This document shows, piece by piece, positions 1 to 13,734 of a DNA stretch of 64,000 nt. How positions within the stretch are numbered: the stretch's first letter is position 1; the number at the start of each line of letters is the position of its first letter. Made by a program: the position numbers and the translations under genes. The stretch is from the NCBI GenBank assembly GCA_036936605.1, contig JAUPFV010000004.1:88004334-88068333 (forward strand). The letters run 5' to 3'. The stretch comes from Limnanthes douglasii subsp. nivea. Its lineage: Eukaryota > Streptophyta > Magnoliopsida > Brassicales > Limnanthaceae. The notes beneath the pieces are model-generated. The model was not told the DNA's origin. It worked only from the letters and a program-made list of their open reading frames with translations, and ran no database searches.

Positions 1-1
1 T

Positions 2-728
2 CATCGGGATGTGAAGGCTGCGAATATATTGTTGGATGAAGAATTCGAAGCTGTTGTTGGAGACTTTGGCCTCGCTACAACAATGGACCACAAGAACACT
101 CACAAGACCACTGCCGTACGTGGTACAATTGGACATATAGCTCCGGAGTACCTCTCAACAGGAAAGTCATCGGAGAAAACAGACGTTTTTGGGTATGGGG
201 TTATGCTTCTTGAACTAATTACTGGACAGAGGGCTTTTGATCTTGCTCGGCTTGCAAATGATGACAATGTTATGTTACTTGATTGGGTATGTTATTTATT
301 CATGGCTTCACGTTCTTTTGGTTCTTTATTCAATTTAGACCAAAAGAAGAAGAAAATCTTGTCGAGTTGAGTTGTCTTTGGTCTCTTAAAATATGTTTCA
401 GGTGAAAGGATTTGTGAAAGAAAAAAAGTTGGAAGGACTTGTTGATGTAGATATGCAAGGTGACTACATCGACGAGGAGGTGGAGGAGTTGATTCAAGTA
501 GCTCTTTTGTGCACCCAAAGTTCAGCGACAGAAAGACCAAAAATGTCTGAAGTTGTTAGAATGCTTGAAGGAGATGGATTGGCTGCAAGGTGGGAGGAGT
601 GGGAAAAATATGAGAATTTCGTTCATGAAGCTAACCAAAATCACATTCACCATCCAAATTCTAGTTGGATCACAACAGCCGAATCAACTTCCCATATCCC
701 CCCGGATGAATTGTCCGGTCCCAGATGA
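2..728 (+). CDS. SERK: BAK1/SERK3-like LRR receptor kinase, C-terminal part
   Basis: This is the 3' end of a leucine-rich-repeat receptor kinase of the SERK family, plasma-membrane co-receptors for brassinosteroid and immune receptors. The window opens inside the kinase catalytic loop (HRDVKAAN), followed by DFGLA, the activation segment [17 protein letters not shown] and the SERK signature [19 protein letters not shown]. Exon 1 is 2-286, the intron 287-401 (GTATGT...TTTCAG) and the last exon 402-728. The last exon matches BAK1/SERK3 in [18 protein letters not shown] and ends in the family SGPR tail before TGA. Compared with BAK1, the start of the activation segment differs ([17 protein letters not shown] rather than the usual AKLMDYKDTHVTT), so this may be a diverged paralogue. 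The ectodomain lies upstream of the window. Family assignment is firm; the exact SERK member is inferred. Confidence 0.93.
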
Positions 729-945
729 GCTGTAATTGTAACATGGAAATGGTTTTGTGCATAGTGATGCTTTTATTCGCTTTACTATTTTAATTAAATT
801 TATATGTAAGTAAGTAACCTCGCCGCCTGTTCATTTTGTAATTCTTATAGGGATATTGTGAAAAATCTGGGTAGGAAAGTAGCAATTCAGTCATGTAATG
901 AAAAGAGAAAGATTATTGAAACTTGTAATTTGAATAAATACATTA

Positions 946-1469
946 CTATTTCCATTCCGGTGCAAATCGGGCATCATCAATCCAGAGCTGAGCCCTTTTG
1001 ACCTTAGAAACCCTTTGAAGCAGCTCTAAAGGCGAGAGTTGTGCTGTTACTCTCACCATTTGCTTCTCAAGATCTATGCTGAATGATGTCACCCCTGAAT
1101 TCAACATCATCACCATTATTCAGTTTCGTAAATCCTCATCTAATCTGTTAATGAAATAGCAAGGTAAAGATAGTACCTTCCATTTTAGAAAGATGTTTGT
1201 TGAGTTTAGCAGCACAACCTTGACAATGAAGCGACACTCTAATCACAACCACCTAATTTGCAATATTCATATGAGTCGTTCGCTTTAGACAAGAACTTCC
1301 ATTAAATTAAGTTGTATAGATTGGTAACCTGGTTCAATGAAGTTCGATGATCAAGAAGAGGTTTTGACTCTGTATCTGCATCTGCAACCATCAATCTTGT
1401 CATGCGTCTTGGTACAACCACTGTTGATGATTGACACATGAATCCTCGTAAGATTGACATCTTCTTCAT
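946..1469 (-). CDS. HMA-domain metal-binding protein (NaKR/HIPP-like)
   Basis: This is a small cytosolic-type protein with one heavy-metal-associated domain, a fold that binds copper, zinc or similar ions through a CxxC loop. I read three exons: 1329-1469, 1177-1252 and 946-1094, separated by short introns (76 and 82 nt) with GT-AG ends and matching phases. The spliced product is about 121 residues. The domain begins VVVIRVSLHCQGCAAKLNKH (CQGC is the metal site) and ends near FAPEWK. The N-terminus is short and basic (RGFMCQSSTVVVPRRMTR). The layout resembles the C-terminal domain of SODIUM POTASSIUM ROOT DEFECTIVE proteins, but the long N-terminal region of those is missing. An in-frame second ATG nine bases downstream is an alternative start. 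Confidence 0.85.
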
Positions 1470-1966
1470 CCCTACTTTCCTTAGAGAAAAAGAGTAATAT
1501 AGAAGAGTGGTGTCTGAGACTTGGTATTTATTTGAGTTTTTTTTAGAAGAATGATTCATGTATTATTAATGACATATCTAACAAGGGTCAGCCTGGCAGC
1601 AGCAACAGTCATATATGTCCTGTTTACTTTAGTTTTGAATGCCTGAACTGTCTTCATCTTCACTTAATGTTGCCTTTTCTCTTTTCGTATAATATTTATG
1701 AGCAAGTTAATGATGGTGATGACAAAGCTGTAGAAGACCTGACAGGGAAATCAAAAGCAAAGGATAAAAGATGGAGTTCTGTTCGAGTTTCAATAAATGT
1801 TACTGTAAAGTTCACCGTTGGAGAGAAAGATAAGTCCATCGCAAACATCCGAAACACATACATAGTTTTATTTATATTATTACACAATATGTCTGGACAT
1901 GAATACAGATCATCTTATTGTTCAAGACAGATTAATTTTTTCAAAAGTCAATACATTTTTATTATG
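1470..1966. other. Intergenic, no gene recognised
   Basis: This lies between the HMA gene and ALD1. It should contain the HMA promoter, and the end next to 1966 the ALD1 3' UTR. A plus-strand open frame at 1667-1978 contains a hydrophilic stretch (DDKAVEDLTGKSKAKDK) but has no recognisable domain and runs into the ALD1 3' end, so I do not call it a gene. Confidence 0.5.
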
Positions 1967-4491
<2,525 letters not shown>

Positions 4492-4786
4492 CTTTTACAA
4501 GACAATTTAAGTTACAAAAAACATATGACAGAAACACTAAAATCTGAAGAAGATTATAGGAGTAGAGTACCAGTATCCTTCTTTTGGACTTGAAAACTGT
4601 AAACAGATACACATACGATTAGTGCAAATGAAGCAAGAAATAAAAGCTCATATGTTTTGAACAAACTACAGGGTACCTGTTAGAATTGGAGTTTGCTAAC
4701 TTGTCCATTTTCTTTTCTGCAGACCCTTGAAAGGTATCAATGGTTTTTTCTATGTATGGAGTACTACATTACTGATCCACATTGAC

Positions 4787-4816
4787 ATATATATAGATAT
4801 ATATATATATATATAC
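4787..4816. repeat. AT microsatellite
   Basis: An (AT)n tract interrupted once by a G, about 30 bp, upstream of ALD1. Confidence 0.85.
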
Positions 4817-5647
4817 TGATGGAGTCCATCACTATGATATAATGATGCAAGTCATGTAGAAGTTAGCACTAGTCAAGCAGTCATGTCATTCTACCTACTG
4901 CCATTTCCTTGAAAGTAAGGTAGTTTTAAGAGATGTTAAGAGGTGGAATCGAGCCGAGCCAAGCCGAATATCTAGAGGCTCAAGCTCGGTCCAAAAAAAA
5001 AGCGAAAGGCTGAAAGCTCTCTCAAGCTCTAAATGTTTTCTAAAACTCAGGCTCCACTCGATAACAACATCATTTATTATTTCAACTAAAACATCAAATC
5101 TAATTGAAACTCGGGCTCCCGTCCCAAACTCTAAAATTTGAACTCGTTTTTTTCTCGAGCTGTGTTCGAGAGACCATCTAAGTTTAACACTTCTTTGGTT
5201 TTTGAATAGTAATTAGTCCATTTAGTCCATCAACTAAAAAACGTCAGATGTTAATCCATTGACTATCGACTTTCGTGACAATTCATTTTGGATAAAGTTA
5301 GTCCTGCGCCATGTTTATTTGGGAGACTAACTTTATAAAAAAAATGGATATTCAAATGACTAACTTTATCGAAGTTGATGGATTATTTGTCAGGAAAATA
5401 GATAGGCAACACGAAGACTAACTAATGACGAAAGAATTATTATTCCAAACCGACCTATTGGTGTTGAATACAACTTACAAGACATTTTTAAACCAAAAAA
5501 AACCCTACAAGACATTGACCAAATTAATACGTAATAGCATGTTATCATTTACGTGCAATTTCCCTGACAGAGACTTATTCCAGATATATTACGTAACAGA
5601 AGTTTACTACTCTTTGCATGAACTTTCCCTAAAAGAGACTTGTTCGA

Positions 5648-5649
<2 letters not shown>

Positions 5650-5684
<35 letters not shown>
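5650..5684. repeat. AT microsatellite
   Basis: An uninterrupted (AT)n dinucleotide run of about 34 bp. Confidence 0.95.
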
Positions 5685-5687
<3 letters not shown>

Positions 5688-5869
5688 TTTGACTGAATGC
5701 AATGCATGTCAAACAATTATAAACATAAACATCGTTCAGGTCCAAGCATGAGTTGGATGGATCCACAATAACAAGATACCTAACAGAGACAGAACAGGTG
5801 AGAAAACCTTACATGTCTTTTTCTGATGCTTAAATTTCCACATAACTAGATCAATCAACGCAAACAAGC

Positions 5870-6537
5870 ATGTGATCAATTGAACGCAGACCTTAACAGA
5901 GCATGCATACAATTCAACTATTCCCAATTTCTATTTACAAGAACACAAATTCTTGTCGATATCCATTTTGTTTTCCATGTACGTGATGCGATTACCTTAG
6001 TCAAAGTTTGTTTTTTCGGTACAATATATGGATAGGCCATGTAGACAAAGAGGCAGCCCAAACCCGTCTTACTACTTGAATCCAGTAAGAAAATTTCAAA
6101 AAACTTCAGCATTATTGTTTGGGTTGGATTACTATTGTTTTATTATGAAATCTTTTATTTGAAAATTTTATACTTTTCTCATCGATTTAATTTTATTATT
6201 TTTATTTTTAATGACTTATTTAGATTTTTGTGAAATCTTTTATCTGAATTTTTTATTTTATATTTAAAGACTTATCTAATTTATAAACAATGAATCCCAT
6301 TAATTTTCTTAAATTAAATGTCTTGACAATAAAACACAAAATAAGAAGGACTTCAAACTAAGTCATTTAATTTTATGACTCAGATACAACCTAAAAAATA
6401 AAATTTAAAATCTTTAAAATATTAATATGACAAAAAGTCTGGTTAAAACCTAAAATAAACGAAACAGGATCAAAGTATACAATAGTAAATTATGAAAGTG
6501 TATTTTGACAAAATCAAATAATAATTATAATAATAAC
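5870..6537 (+). repeat. Duplicated ~0.67-kb segment, copy 1 (uninterrupted)
   Basis: A non-coding AT-rich segment starting ATGTGATCAATTGAACGCAG. It recurs at 8098-8653 and continues at 24289-24405. Copy 1 is uninterrupted across the point where copy 2 carries the LINE, so it preserves the empty insertion site (near 6413-6421). Its nature is unknown; it could be a non-autonomous transposon or a local segmental duplication. Confidence 0.85.
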
Positions 6538-7324
6538 AAAGATAAGAATACTCACACATCAATTTTCTTTTAGTTTGGAATCCGACCAAATTTTGTATTT
6601 GATGGTTTTAATTTAATGAGAAACAAATAATTTGACGGTTGACCGAAATTATGTCATGTAAAAATATGCGTAATTTTTTAGAAAAAATAAATTTATATTT
6701 TTTAATTTTAGGGAGATGTCACTGTTAACTCACCAATTTTATTATTATTTAGTACCCAAACTATTTTTTATGCCTACTAAACACTCTTTTTTACTAAACT
6801 AATGTCTTTTCAATACCCAATTTTTATTTTATCCCTCACCTACCCTCATATTTTCGTCAGTCACTTTTCCACCAAAAATTCAAAATTTGAATTCGTCTTA
6901 ATAGCTCACATATACTAATATTTTACAAACTAGTAATACCCTAACATAGTGAACAATTCACCGACTCTAATATTTCCACTTGTAAAAGTTTTGCAGTTTC
7001 ACCATCGTTTTTAGGCTGCCAAAAGTGAGCAGTACCTCCGTTGAAGCTTCAGACCATCAAACTCTTCATTATCAACTTCAGGTAATATTTTCACCTGCTT
7101 TTCGTTTTTCATCTTCATGAAGCTGTTTTAAGTTACTTTTATCGACAAATGCAAAGCTTTCGTTATTGATTTATATTTTAGAAGTTCTCGGTACCTTATG
7201 AAGTGTTAGGGAAGTCAACCTAAATTTCACAATAAATAGCTTTACAAAAGTAGCACATTTAACATCAAACTCAAATTTTTATATTTAAATTTTCAAAATT
7301 AGCTTTGACTTCTACTACCCCGAG
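6538..7324. other. AT-rich spacer
   Basis: No gene is seen. Around 6714-6850 there is text of the style TAGTACCCAAACTATTTT that recalls the terminal sequence of the MULE at 53841 (repeats of TACCCA-CTCAACTATT), so a related element end may lie here. This is a weak resemblance only. Confidence 0.3.
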
Positions 7325-8090
7325 TAATTTAACTTGATGGACAATCTCTAGTCTTCTCCAATGCTCGTCTATAATTCGGCATATCTATCCGCTTTTTGGA
7401 TGGACTCTAGCTAGTGGGTATATAGTAAATCTATATGTTATTCGAATGATACAATCGCATGTGGATTTTTCACCTTTGGTCTTCTCGGTCTTTTCAAAAT
7501 AATTATCGTATATTACTTTCAAAGCAATTGGTGATACGTACCCCCATAGTAATTTGAAAGGTTTAAAGTCTTGTAATTTATGAATAAGACGATACTTGAT
7601 TAACTTCATAGATTTTTTTATGGTTGAATGTTGCATCGCAAGTAAATCATGGATCTTCTCCGAAAATCCTTCAAAAATTCAGTTGTTTTGTCCTGATATA
7701 TTTATTCAAAGCAGTGTGTGAGATTTCTGCCATATTAGATGTCATATTGTCAAAATGCATGATTTTTTTAGTGTATACATGAACAAACTTTTATTTATAT
7801 GGTGTAATACATGATTCTAGGGCGTAGTAGACCCTCATATTTTTTGTTTTTGAATATCATCCGTATTTTATTTAACCTCTCGTTAATTCGGTCAACGGTG
7901 GACGATCCAATGACGTCATTCCAAACGATTAAAAATTTGTTACACTCTTTCGTATCTTCAATATTTTTTCATGTTAGTATTTTTGTTGATATGTCATTCG
8001 TATAACATGTGATTCGATATCAGAAATATTTTTTCGATTGTATTCATCAAATATCCCAAAGCTCATTTGTAGTGATTTTGCTTCTCATGG
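7325..8090 (-). pseudogene. MULE transposase remnant, middle and C-terminal part
   Basis: Pieces of a FAR1-related Mutator-like transposase lie in order on the minus strand, broken by stops and frameshifts. From 8090 downward: ITTNEL plus LMNTIEKIF...HINKN (the region after the second catalytic Asp, here apparently Asn), LIVWNDVIGSSTVDRINERL (7915-7960 region), MHFDNMTSNMAEISHTALNKY (7690-7760) and a SWIM-like zinc finger in GEKSTCDCIIRITYR (7420-7480), then EHWRRLEI near 7350. The expected LPCAH of the SWIM finger is mutated. The N-terminal and first catalytic part are absent here; a fragment of the same family in the same orientation lies at 25895-26215. Confidence 0.6.
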
Positions 8091-8097
8091 ATTATAA

Positions 8098-8653
8098 ATG
8101 TGATCGATTGAACGCAGACCTTAACAGAGCATGCATACAATTCAATTATTCCCAATTTTTATTTACAAGAACAAAAATTCTTGTCGATATCCATTTTGTT
8201 TTCCATGTACGTGATGCGACTTAGTCAAAGTTTGACTTTTCAATACAATATATGGACAGGCCATGTAGACAAAGAGGCGGCCCAAACCCATCATGTCTCG
8301 TTACTACTTGAATCGAGCAAGAAAATTTTAAAAAACTTTAGAATTATTGTTTGTGTTGGATCTTTAGAGTTTTTTTGAAATCTTTTATTTGAAAATTTTA
8401 TACTTTTCTTATCAATTTTTTTATTTTTTATTTTTGATGAGTTATCTAGTTTAGTTTTTTGTGAAATCTTTTATTTGAATTTTTTATTTTATTTTATTTT
8501 TAGAGGCTTATCTTATTTATAAATGAATCTCATTAATTTTTTTTAAATAAACCATAGTATTATTCAATAAAACACAAAATTAGAAGAACTTTAAACTAAA
8601 TCATTTAATTTTATAACTAAGATTCAACATAAAAAACAAAATTTAAAATCTTT
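8098..8653 (+). repeat. Duplicated segment, copy 2, left part
   Basis: This matches copy 1 from 5870 with scattered substitutions, up to AAAATCTTT at 8645-8653, where the LINE interrupts it. The same nine bases recur at 24289-24297, where the homology to copy 1 resumes. Confidence 0.85.
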
Positions 8654-9022
8654 TTTTTTAAAAATTAATCAAAAGAATACCTTTATTACTTAATTAAAAG
8701 TTTTACAATACAATGGGGACTAGGAGAACAATTTTCCAAATTTAAAAGTTTGAAATTTGGATTCAGATATTCCCTCCAAGACTAAAGTACAGCTCTTTTT
8801 AAAATTTCACTCCCAAAACCATCTTCTTCTCCATTCCTTACTCTTCTTCAAAACATTCGTCTTCTTCTAACATCTCTTCTGAGCTTTATCAACCATCTCG
8901 AATCCGACCTTTCCTCAGCTTTCCCACAAACCAAACATCACGAATTTGTATCCTTTCCTGCAATAAAAATAAGCCAACAATATCCAAGCTAACTCAATGA
9001 CATTAATCAAGAATGAGGTAAC

Positions 9023-12000
9023 CTAGCCAAGACCTTTAAGGAAAACAATAGCAAGAAGACTTGAAGGAGCATCAAGCTGATTAAATGTAAGCTTTGGCTT
9101 ACATTTCAGAGTCCATTTTGCAAGCCAATCAGCGACTTGGTTCTGGACTCTGGAAATGTACTTAAGAGTCATGTTAGACCTAATGAGCTTTCTGCAACCA
9201 ATTAAGTTGGTATATTCGAATCCAGTTTCAAGAATCTTGGCTAATTGATTGATGAAAATAAGGAAATCAGATTCTATGTCGACATCAGTCCAATTGTGCT
9301 TGTAACAGATGATTAAAATTTCAAGCAAAGATTTTGTCTCAGCAATGATAGGAGAAAGCTTTCGAAATATCGTCCCAGTCGCTTGAACTATTTCTCCAGA
9401 ACTATTTCTGATCAGAACTCCTCTGCATACTTCGCCATTTCTAGCACAAGCCTCGTCCACGTTCATCTTGAGCCTGCCATTTAACAAAGGATTCCACCTC
9501 AAGTACACAGGTTTCGTGTATCTTTCAATTGAAGTGCAACCAAGAGAAACTCCTGCATTAACAGACTTATACCAGTGCTTATAGTTCAGCCTATTGGAAA
9601 CGTCAATACCTTTAATGATATTTATGATCAGATCAATAGCATTTTTAACATTAAATTGATGACCTTTATACTTAACATCATTTATAGCTTTCCAAATTAC
9701 CCAGCATATAGTCTGAGGGATAAGATGAGTAATGTGAATTTTTTTGTTTGAAACTAGAACCAGCATCTTAGAATGTGAGTTAACACCATGTATCGACTGA
9801 TTTTAATCTTGAAAAGGCATCCAAAGAAGTTCTATATCTTCCAGGCAAAGTTACAGTTGACAAACATGTGATTCTTATATTCACAATTGTTACAAAACAT
9901 ACATTTTGAGGCCAAATTTAGATGCCTCTTCATCATGATTGAATCAATCAATATAAAATTATGAATAAGCTTCCAAGTAATGAAAGAGAACTTCCTGGGT
10001 ATGTTAGGATTCCATATTTTCACGAACAAACTTGAATGGACATGCTTGATTCTCAGGCTGTTTCAAGTCAGCTTCATGTTGAAGTTCATATCCTTAGAAT
10101 GATTCCAACGCATAATATCTTCAGTATCAGAGCACACTTTGAGATTCTTGATAATGTCTAGTCTTTGATTAGATAAGAGTCCCTGCATAGCATTAAAATC
10201 CCAAGCATTATTTCTGCAAAATATTTTGACTTTTGCATCCAGATACCAACTAATATTGTTGTCGCTTACAATGGATGACATATTATGCCAAGAGTATTTC
10301 CAAAAGTCTATCTCACCTCTGCACATAATCTAGGTTATGTTCTTCTCAGCTTGTTCTCTGATGTTTATCAATATTTTCCAAACTAAAGAGCCCTTTCTGT
10401 TAGTAACAAATAAAGGATAACCAGATTTACAATAAATGTTACATAATGCTGGACCAGAGGCAATTGTTTTTTTGAAAATTAAACCAAATCTTTTGGGAGA
10501 AGGATTGTTGAATATCATGAAGCTTTCTGATATTCAGTATTCCCTCTCCAAATGGTTTGCAAAGAGAGATCCAAGTAGACCAACGAATATCATTCACATT
10601 ATCTTTTGATCTCTATAAAAATCTATTGAATATTGTCTCTAGTTTTTTATAATATTTTTAGGTAAAGCACAGCTTTGCATCCAGTGATCTGTAATTGGGA
10701 GAAGTACATTAGTTATTAAAGAAAAATTGCCTCCATAAGAGATGTACTTACTATCCCATCCAATAATTTTATCATTTATCTTGTTAAGGATAAGAGTGAA
10801 GATCTTCCCCTTGTTGTTGTTTAAGACAGTAACTCCCAAATGAGAAGTGGGCAGAAAGTCCACCTCAAATCCAGTTTGAAGCTTCAAGCTCTGGATTCTT
10901 GAGTGATAGGTTTTTGATGAAATTATGATTCTAGTTATTTGCTTGTTTATAGCTTTCCCCGATATCTTTTGATAGTCATCTAGAAACCTGCTTTACTTAT
11001 CAATTGAAGTAGAAAAACTGTTAGTGAAAACTAGTATGTCATTAGCAAACACAATACAAGGAATCATATGGTCAGTTCTAGCTACAAAATGTATCTTAGG
11101 ATTTTTGCTGAAAAGATTATACATTCCTCTGGTCAGGAATTCTTCTCCAAGGATAAAAAGGCTTGGAGATAGTGAATCTCCTTGAATTAATACTCTCTTC
11201 ATATGTAAGTAATTATAAGCTTCATCATTAATAAGAAGGGAAATATATATATTACTAATCATTTTCTTAATAAGACTTATGAATTTAGGACAAAAACCAA
11301 AAGAATGTAAAGCTCTAAAAATGAAAGGATGTGAGATTCTGTCGAACACCTTCGACATGTCAAGCTGAATCATGATATTTCATGCTTTATGATTTTTGTT
11401 GATATCATGGAGAAGTTCCTTAGCAATCAATATATTATCATGGATCATCCTCCCTTTCACAAAGGCACTCTGCACGTTAGAAACAATTCTGGGCAAGATA
11501 TGAGATAATCTTTGATTTATAAGAGAGGAGAAAATTATGTTCAACATAGTACATAACCCTATATGTCTTTAATTATTCCACCAGGTAGGATTTTTACTTT
11601 TAGGAATTAAACAAATTCCCGTGGCAACCAGACCAGTGGGAATGTAGCTACCATTAAGGAAGACATTTATAGAATTGAACAAGTCAATTTTAATAGTATT
11701 CCAGCACTGCTTGTATAAGAAAATGTTAAAACCATCAATGCCAGCGGCACTATCACTCTTCATATTTCTGATAATACCCTAAACTTCATATTTATTAGTA
11801 CTCTTAAGTAAAGCATCATTGTCTTCATTTGTAACCTCTTCATTTGTAACCAGAGGAGGGATGCACTCAAAATGGTTGTCTTGAAGAATATTCTTCTCTT
11901 CATCAATGCTGATATAAGGATTGGAAGCAAGGATATTCTTAAAGTAGGTAGCAACTGAATTTCTAATGTCTTCATGGTTTAGAATCCAGGTATCATCATC

Positions 12001-12743
12001 CTTTATGATTTTTATTTCATTTCCCTTCTTTTCTTAGCAACGTAAGCATAGAATAACTTGAAGCTACCATCACCATCTTTTAACCAGCCGTTGAAACATT
12101 TTTGTTTCCAAAAGGTTTCCTTATTTCTAAGGTCCTGTAAATGAAGGTTGTTGGCTTTAGATAGACTAGCTTTAATGTTCTGATTGTTGGTGGTGTAATG
12201 AAAAATCTCTATTCTCTTAATATTCTCTTCAGTTGTTTTAATATTATTAAAAAACATTTCCAAACTTCTTCACATTCCAATCCTTGAGGCAATCCTTTAG
12301 CCTCTTCACCTTGTACCATAATATATGACTAGGCTTTCCTCTTATAAGAAGTCTCCAATCATGTTCAATAATACTTTGAAAAGATTCATCATTAGACCAC
12401 ATATTTAAGAATTTGAAACTATTTCTTTTAGCAGTGTTAGAAGAGGTAGTAGTTATAAGTAAAGGGGCATAGTCAGAACATGTTCTGACCATGTGGAAAA
12501 CCTAAGTTTCATTAAAGATATTCAGCCAATTTTCATTTATAAGAGCCCGATCTAGCCTCCTATACTTATTGCTTCTGGACCAGGTGAACTTAGACCCATC
12601 ATACCCAACATCATGATTGTGTCATTGAAATTGTCGATGCTTGCTTGGCAGTTAGAGGTACATCCTAGCTGCTCATCATGCGTTGAGATTCCATTGAAAT
12701 CACCACCACACATCCAAACCTTGCTAGAATCAGCAACATTCAT
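9023..12743 (-). pseudogene. LINE ORF2, downstream part: endonuclease C-part, RT, RNase H
   Basis: This is the broken ORF2 downstream of the E1 insertion. The endonuclease part contains VWMCGGDFNGIS (12552-12743). RT blocks run from 11763 to 10993: SDSAAGIDGFNIFLYKQCW, LDMSKVFDRISHPF and GDSLSPSLF. The catalytic box reads FANDILVF, with Asn where FADD is expected. A zf-RVT region (CMFCNNCEYKNHMFVNC, 9832-10029) follows. The C-terminal RNase H (9023-9766) has RLKMNVDEA and VADWLAKWTL and is of the plant-L1 archaeal-like type. Stops and frameshifts separate all blocks. Confidence 0.82.
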
Positions 12744-12870
12744 TAAACACTTCCAGAGCTCTAATCTTTGGATGTGTTGACACTTTGCTTAGATAGAAGT
12801 AAGGTAGAATATTTTTTCTATCCCAAGATAATCGATTTCCATGTGCAAGAATTGATCCATATTAAGAATG

Positions 12871-12875
12871 ATGTT
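12871..12875. repeat. E1 target-site duplication, left
   Basis: ATGTT before the E1 3' LTR pairs with ATGGT at 22641-22645 (one mismatch). A 5-bp duplication is expected for Ty3/Gypsy integration. Confidence 0.55.
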
Positions 12876-13205
12876 TGACGAGTGAATAAATGACTCAAGG
12901 AATATTTTGGATCTTGAATCTAATGTGACTAGAGAGAAAGTGTAGAGAGAGAAAGTGCAAAAAGAATAGAATAATAATCAATGTCCCACCTACCAAGAAT
13001 AAAGAATCCCCTTTTTATAGTATTGGGAGGTGGACCCATTTTGTATTCTTGGTGGGCTTGGTTTATTGCCTTTTTAGTCCCTTGTGGTTTTTATTGTTTA
13101 CAAATCACTCTCTAGCTAATAATAAATACTCAAACAAATACATTAGTTTCCTTTTATTAATAATTGGCTCCTTATTCTTATTGCCGACGAATTATTCCCT
13201 TATCA
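12876..13205 (-). repeat. E1 3' LTR
   Basis: 330 bp, near identical to 22311-22640. On the element's strand it carries a TATA-like CTATAAAAAGGGG (plus-strand 13010-13023) that would drive genomic transcription. Confidence 0.93.
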
Positions 13206-13219
13206 GTAGCCCCCCAGTC
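13206..13219 (-). other. E1 polypurine tract
   Basis: On the minus strand GACTGGGGGGCTAC lies directly before the 3' LTR, the plus-strand priming site. GGGGCTAC followed by TGAT is shared with E2 and E3. Confidence 0.75.
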
Positions 13220-13643
13220 TTCGGGAACAGAGTGAGTGAAGACTTTGATGATTAGTTCAGACTGCCTCTGTACTTTAGCTTCGGTATCCACCTCTGGCAT
13301 TTCCTCTGTAGGACCGACCTTTCACTCCATCTAACGTTTGACCCTTTTAGTTGCTCATAAGAGGTCGGGAACGTTTCTTCCCTAAGTCACTTAGGGTCTG
13401 TCTTTGTCCACCTTTATGGGCCTTGGTCGGTTACATTGTTTCGGGTCGGTGAGGCCTACACTAGCTCCTCTGTCTGACTCAGCTAGCCTGCACTTGCTGC
13501 ATTTTTCTGACCAGGAACGACACGTGTTGGTTGGCTACTCGAGGCGTGCTTGTTTGCACTGCTCCTCACGAAAACCTTCCGACTTCCCGCTGCTTTCTGT
13601 CGTTTAGGCTTCCCCGTGCATGAAACGGCTAGAACGAGCTCCC

Positions 13644-13651
13644 TATAAATA
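13644..13651 (+). promoter_or_regulatory. TATA box of the E1 antisense gene
   Basis: TATAAATA lies 91 bp upstream of the aORF ATG at 13735, on the strand opposite to gag-pol. TATAAAT boxes lie at comparable places before the aORFs of E2 and E3, supporting a real antisense promoter. Confidence 0.6.
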
Positions 13652-13734
13652 CCTCATAGTCCAACATCGCTCTCAGAGGCTTTCTAGAGAGAGAAACTAC
13701 TGCTCAGATTTTTCTAGAGAGAGAAACCCGTTTT

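Larger units (their letters stand above)
4492..5869. other. ALD1 upstream region, repeat-derived spacer
   Basis: The stretch near 4680-4730 may hold the ALD1 leader exon. Beyond it are low-complexity GAGC/AAGCTC-rich repeats (4945-5175) and short dyads such as ATAAAGTTAGTC/GACTAACTTTAT (5292-5337), which look MITE-like. No coding region is recognisable. Confidence 0.4.

Noticed and set aside
4930..5180. GAGC-rich stretch as a coding exon
   Set aside because: Stops in all frames and low-complexity character; looks like repeat DNA.
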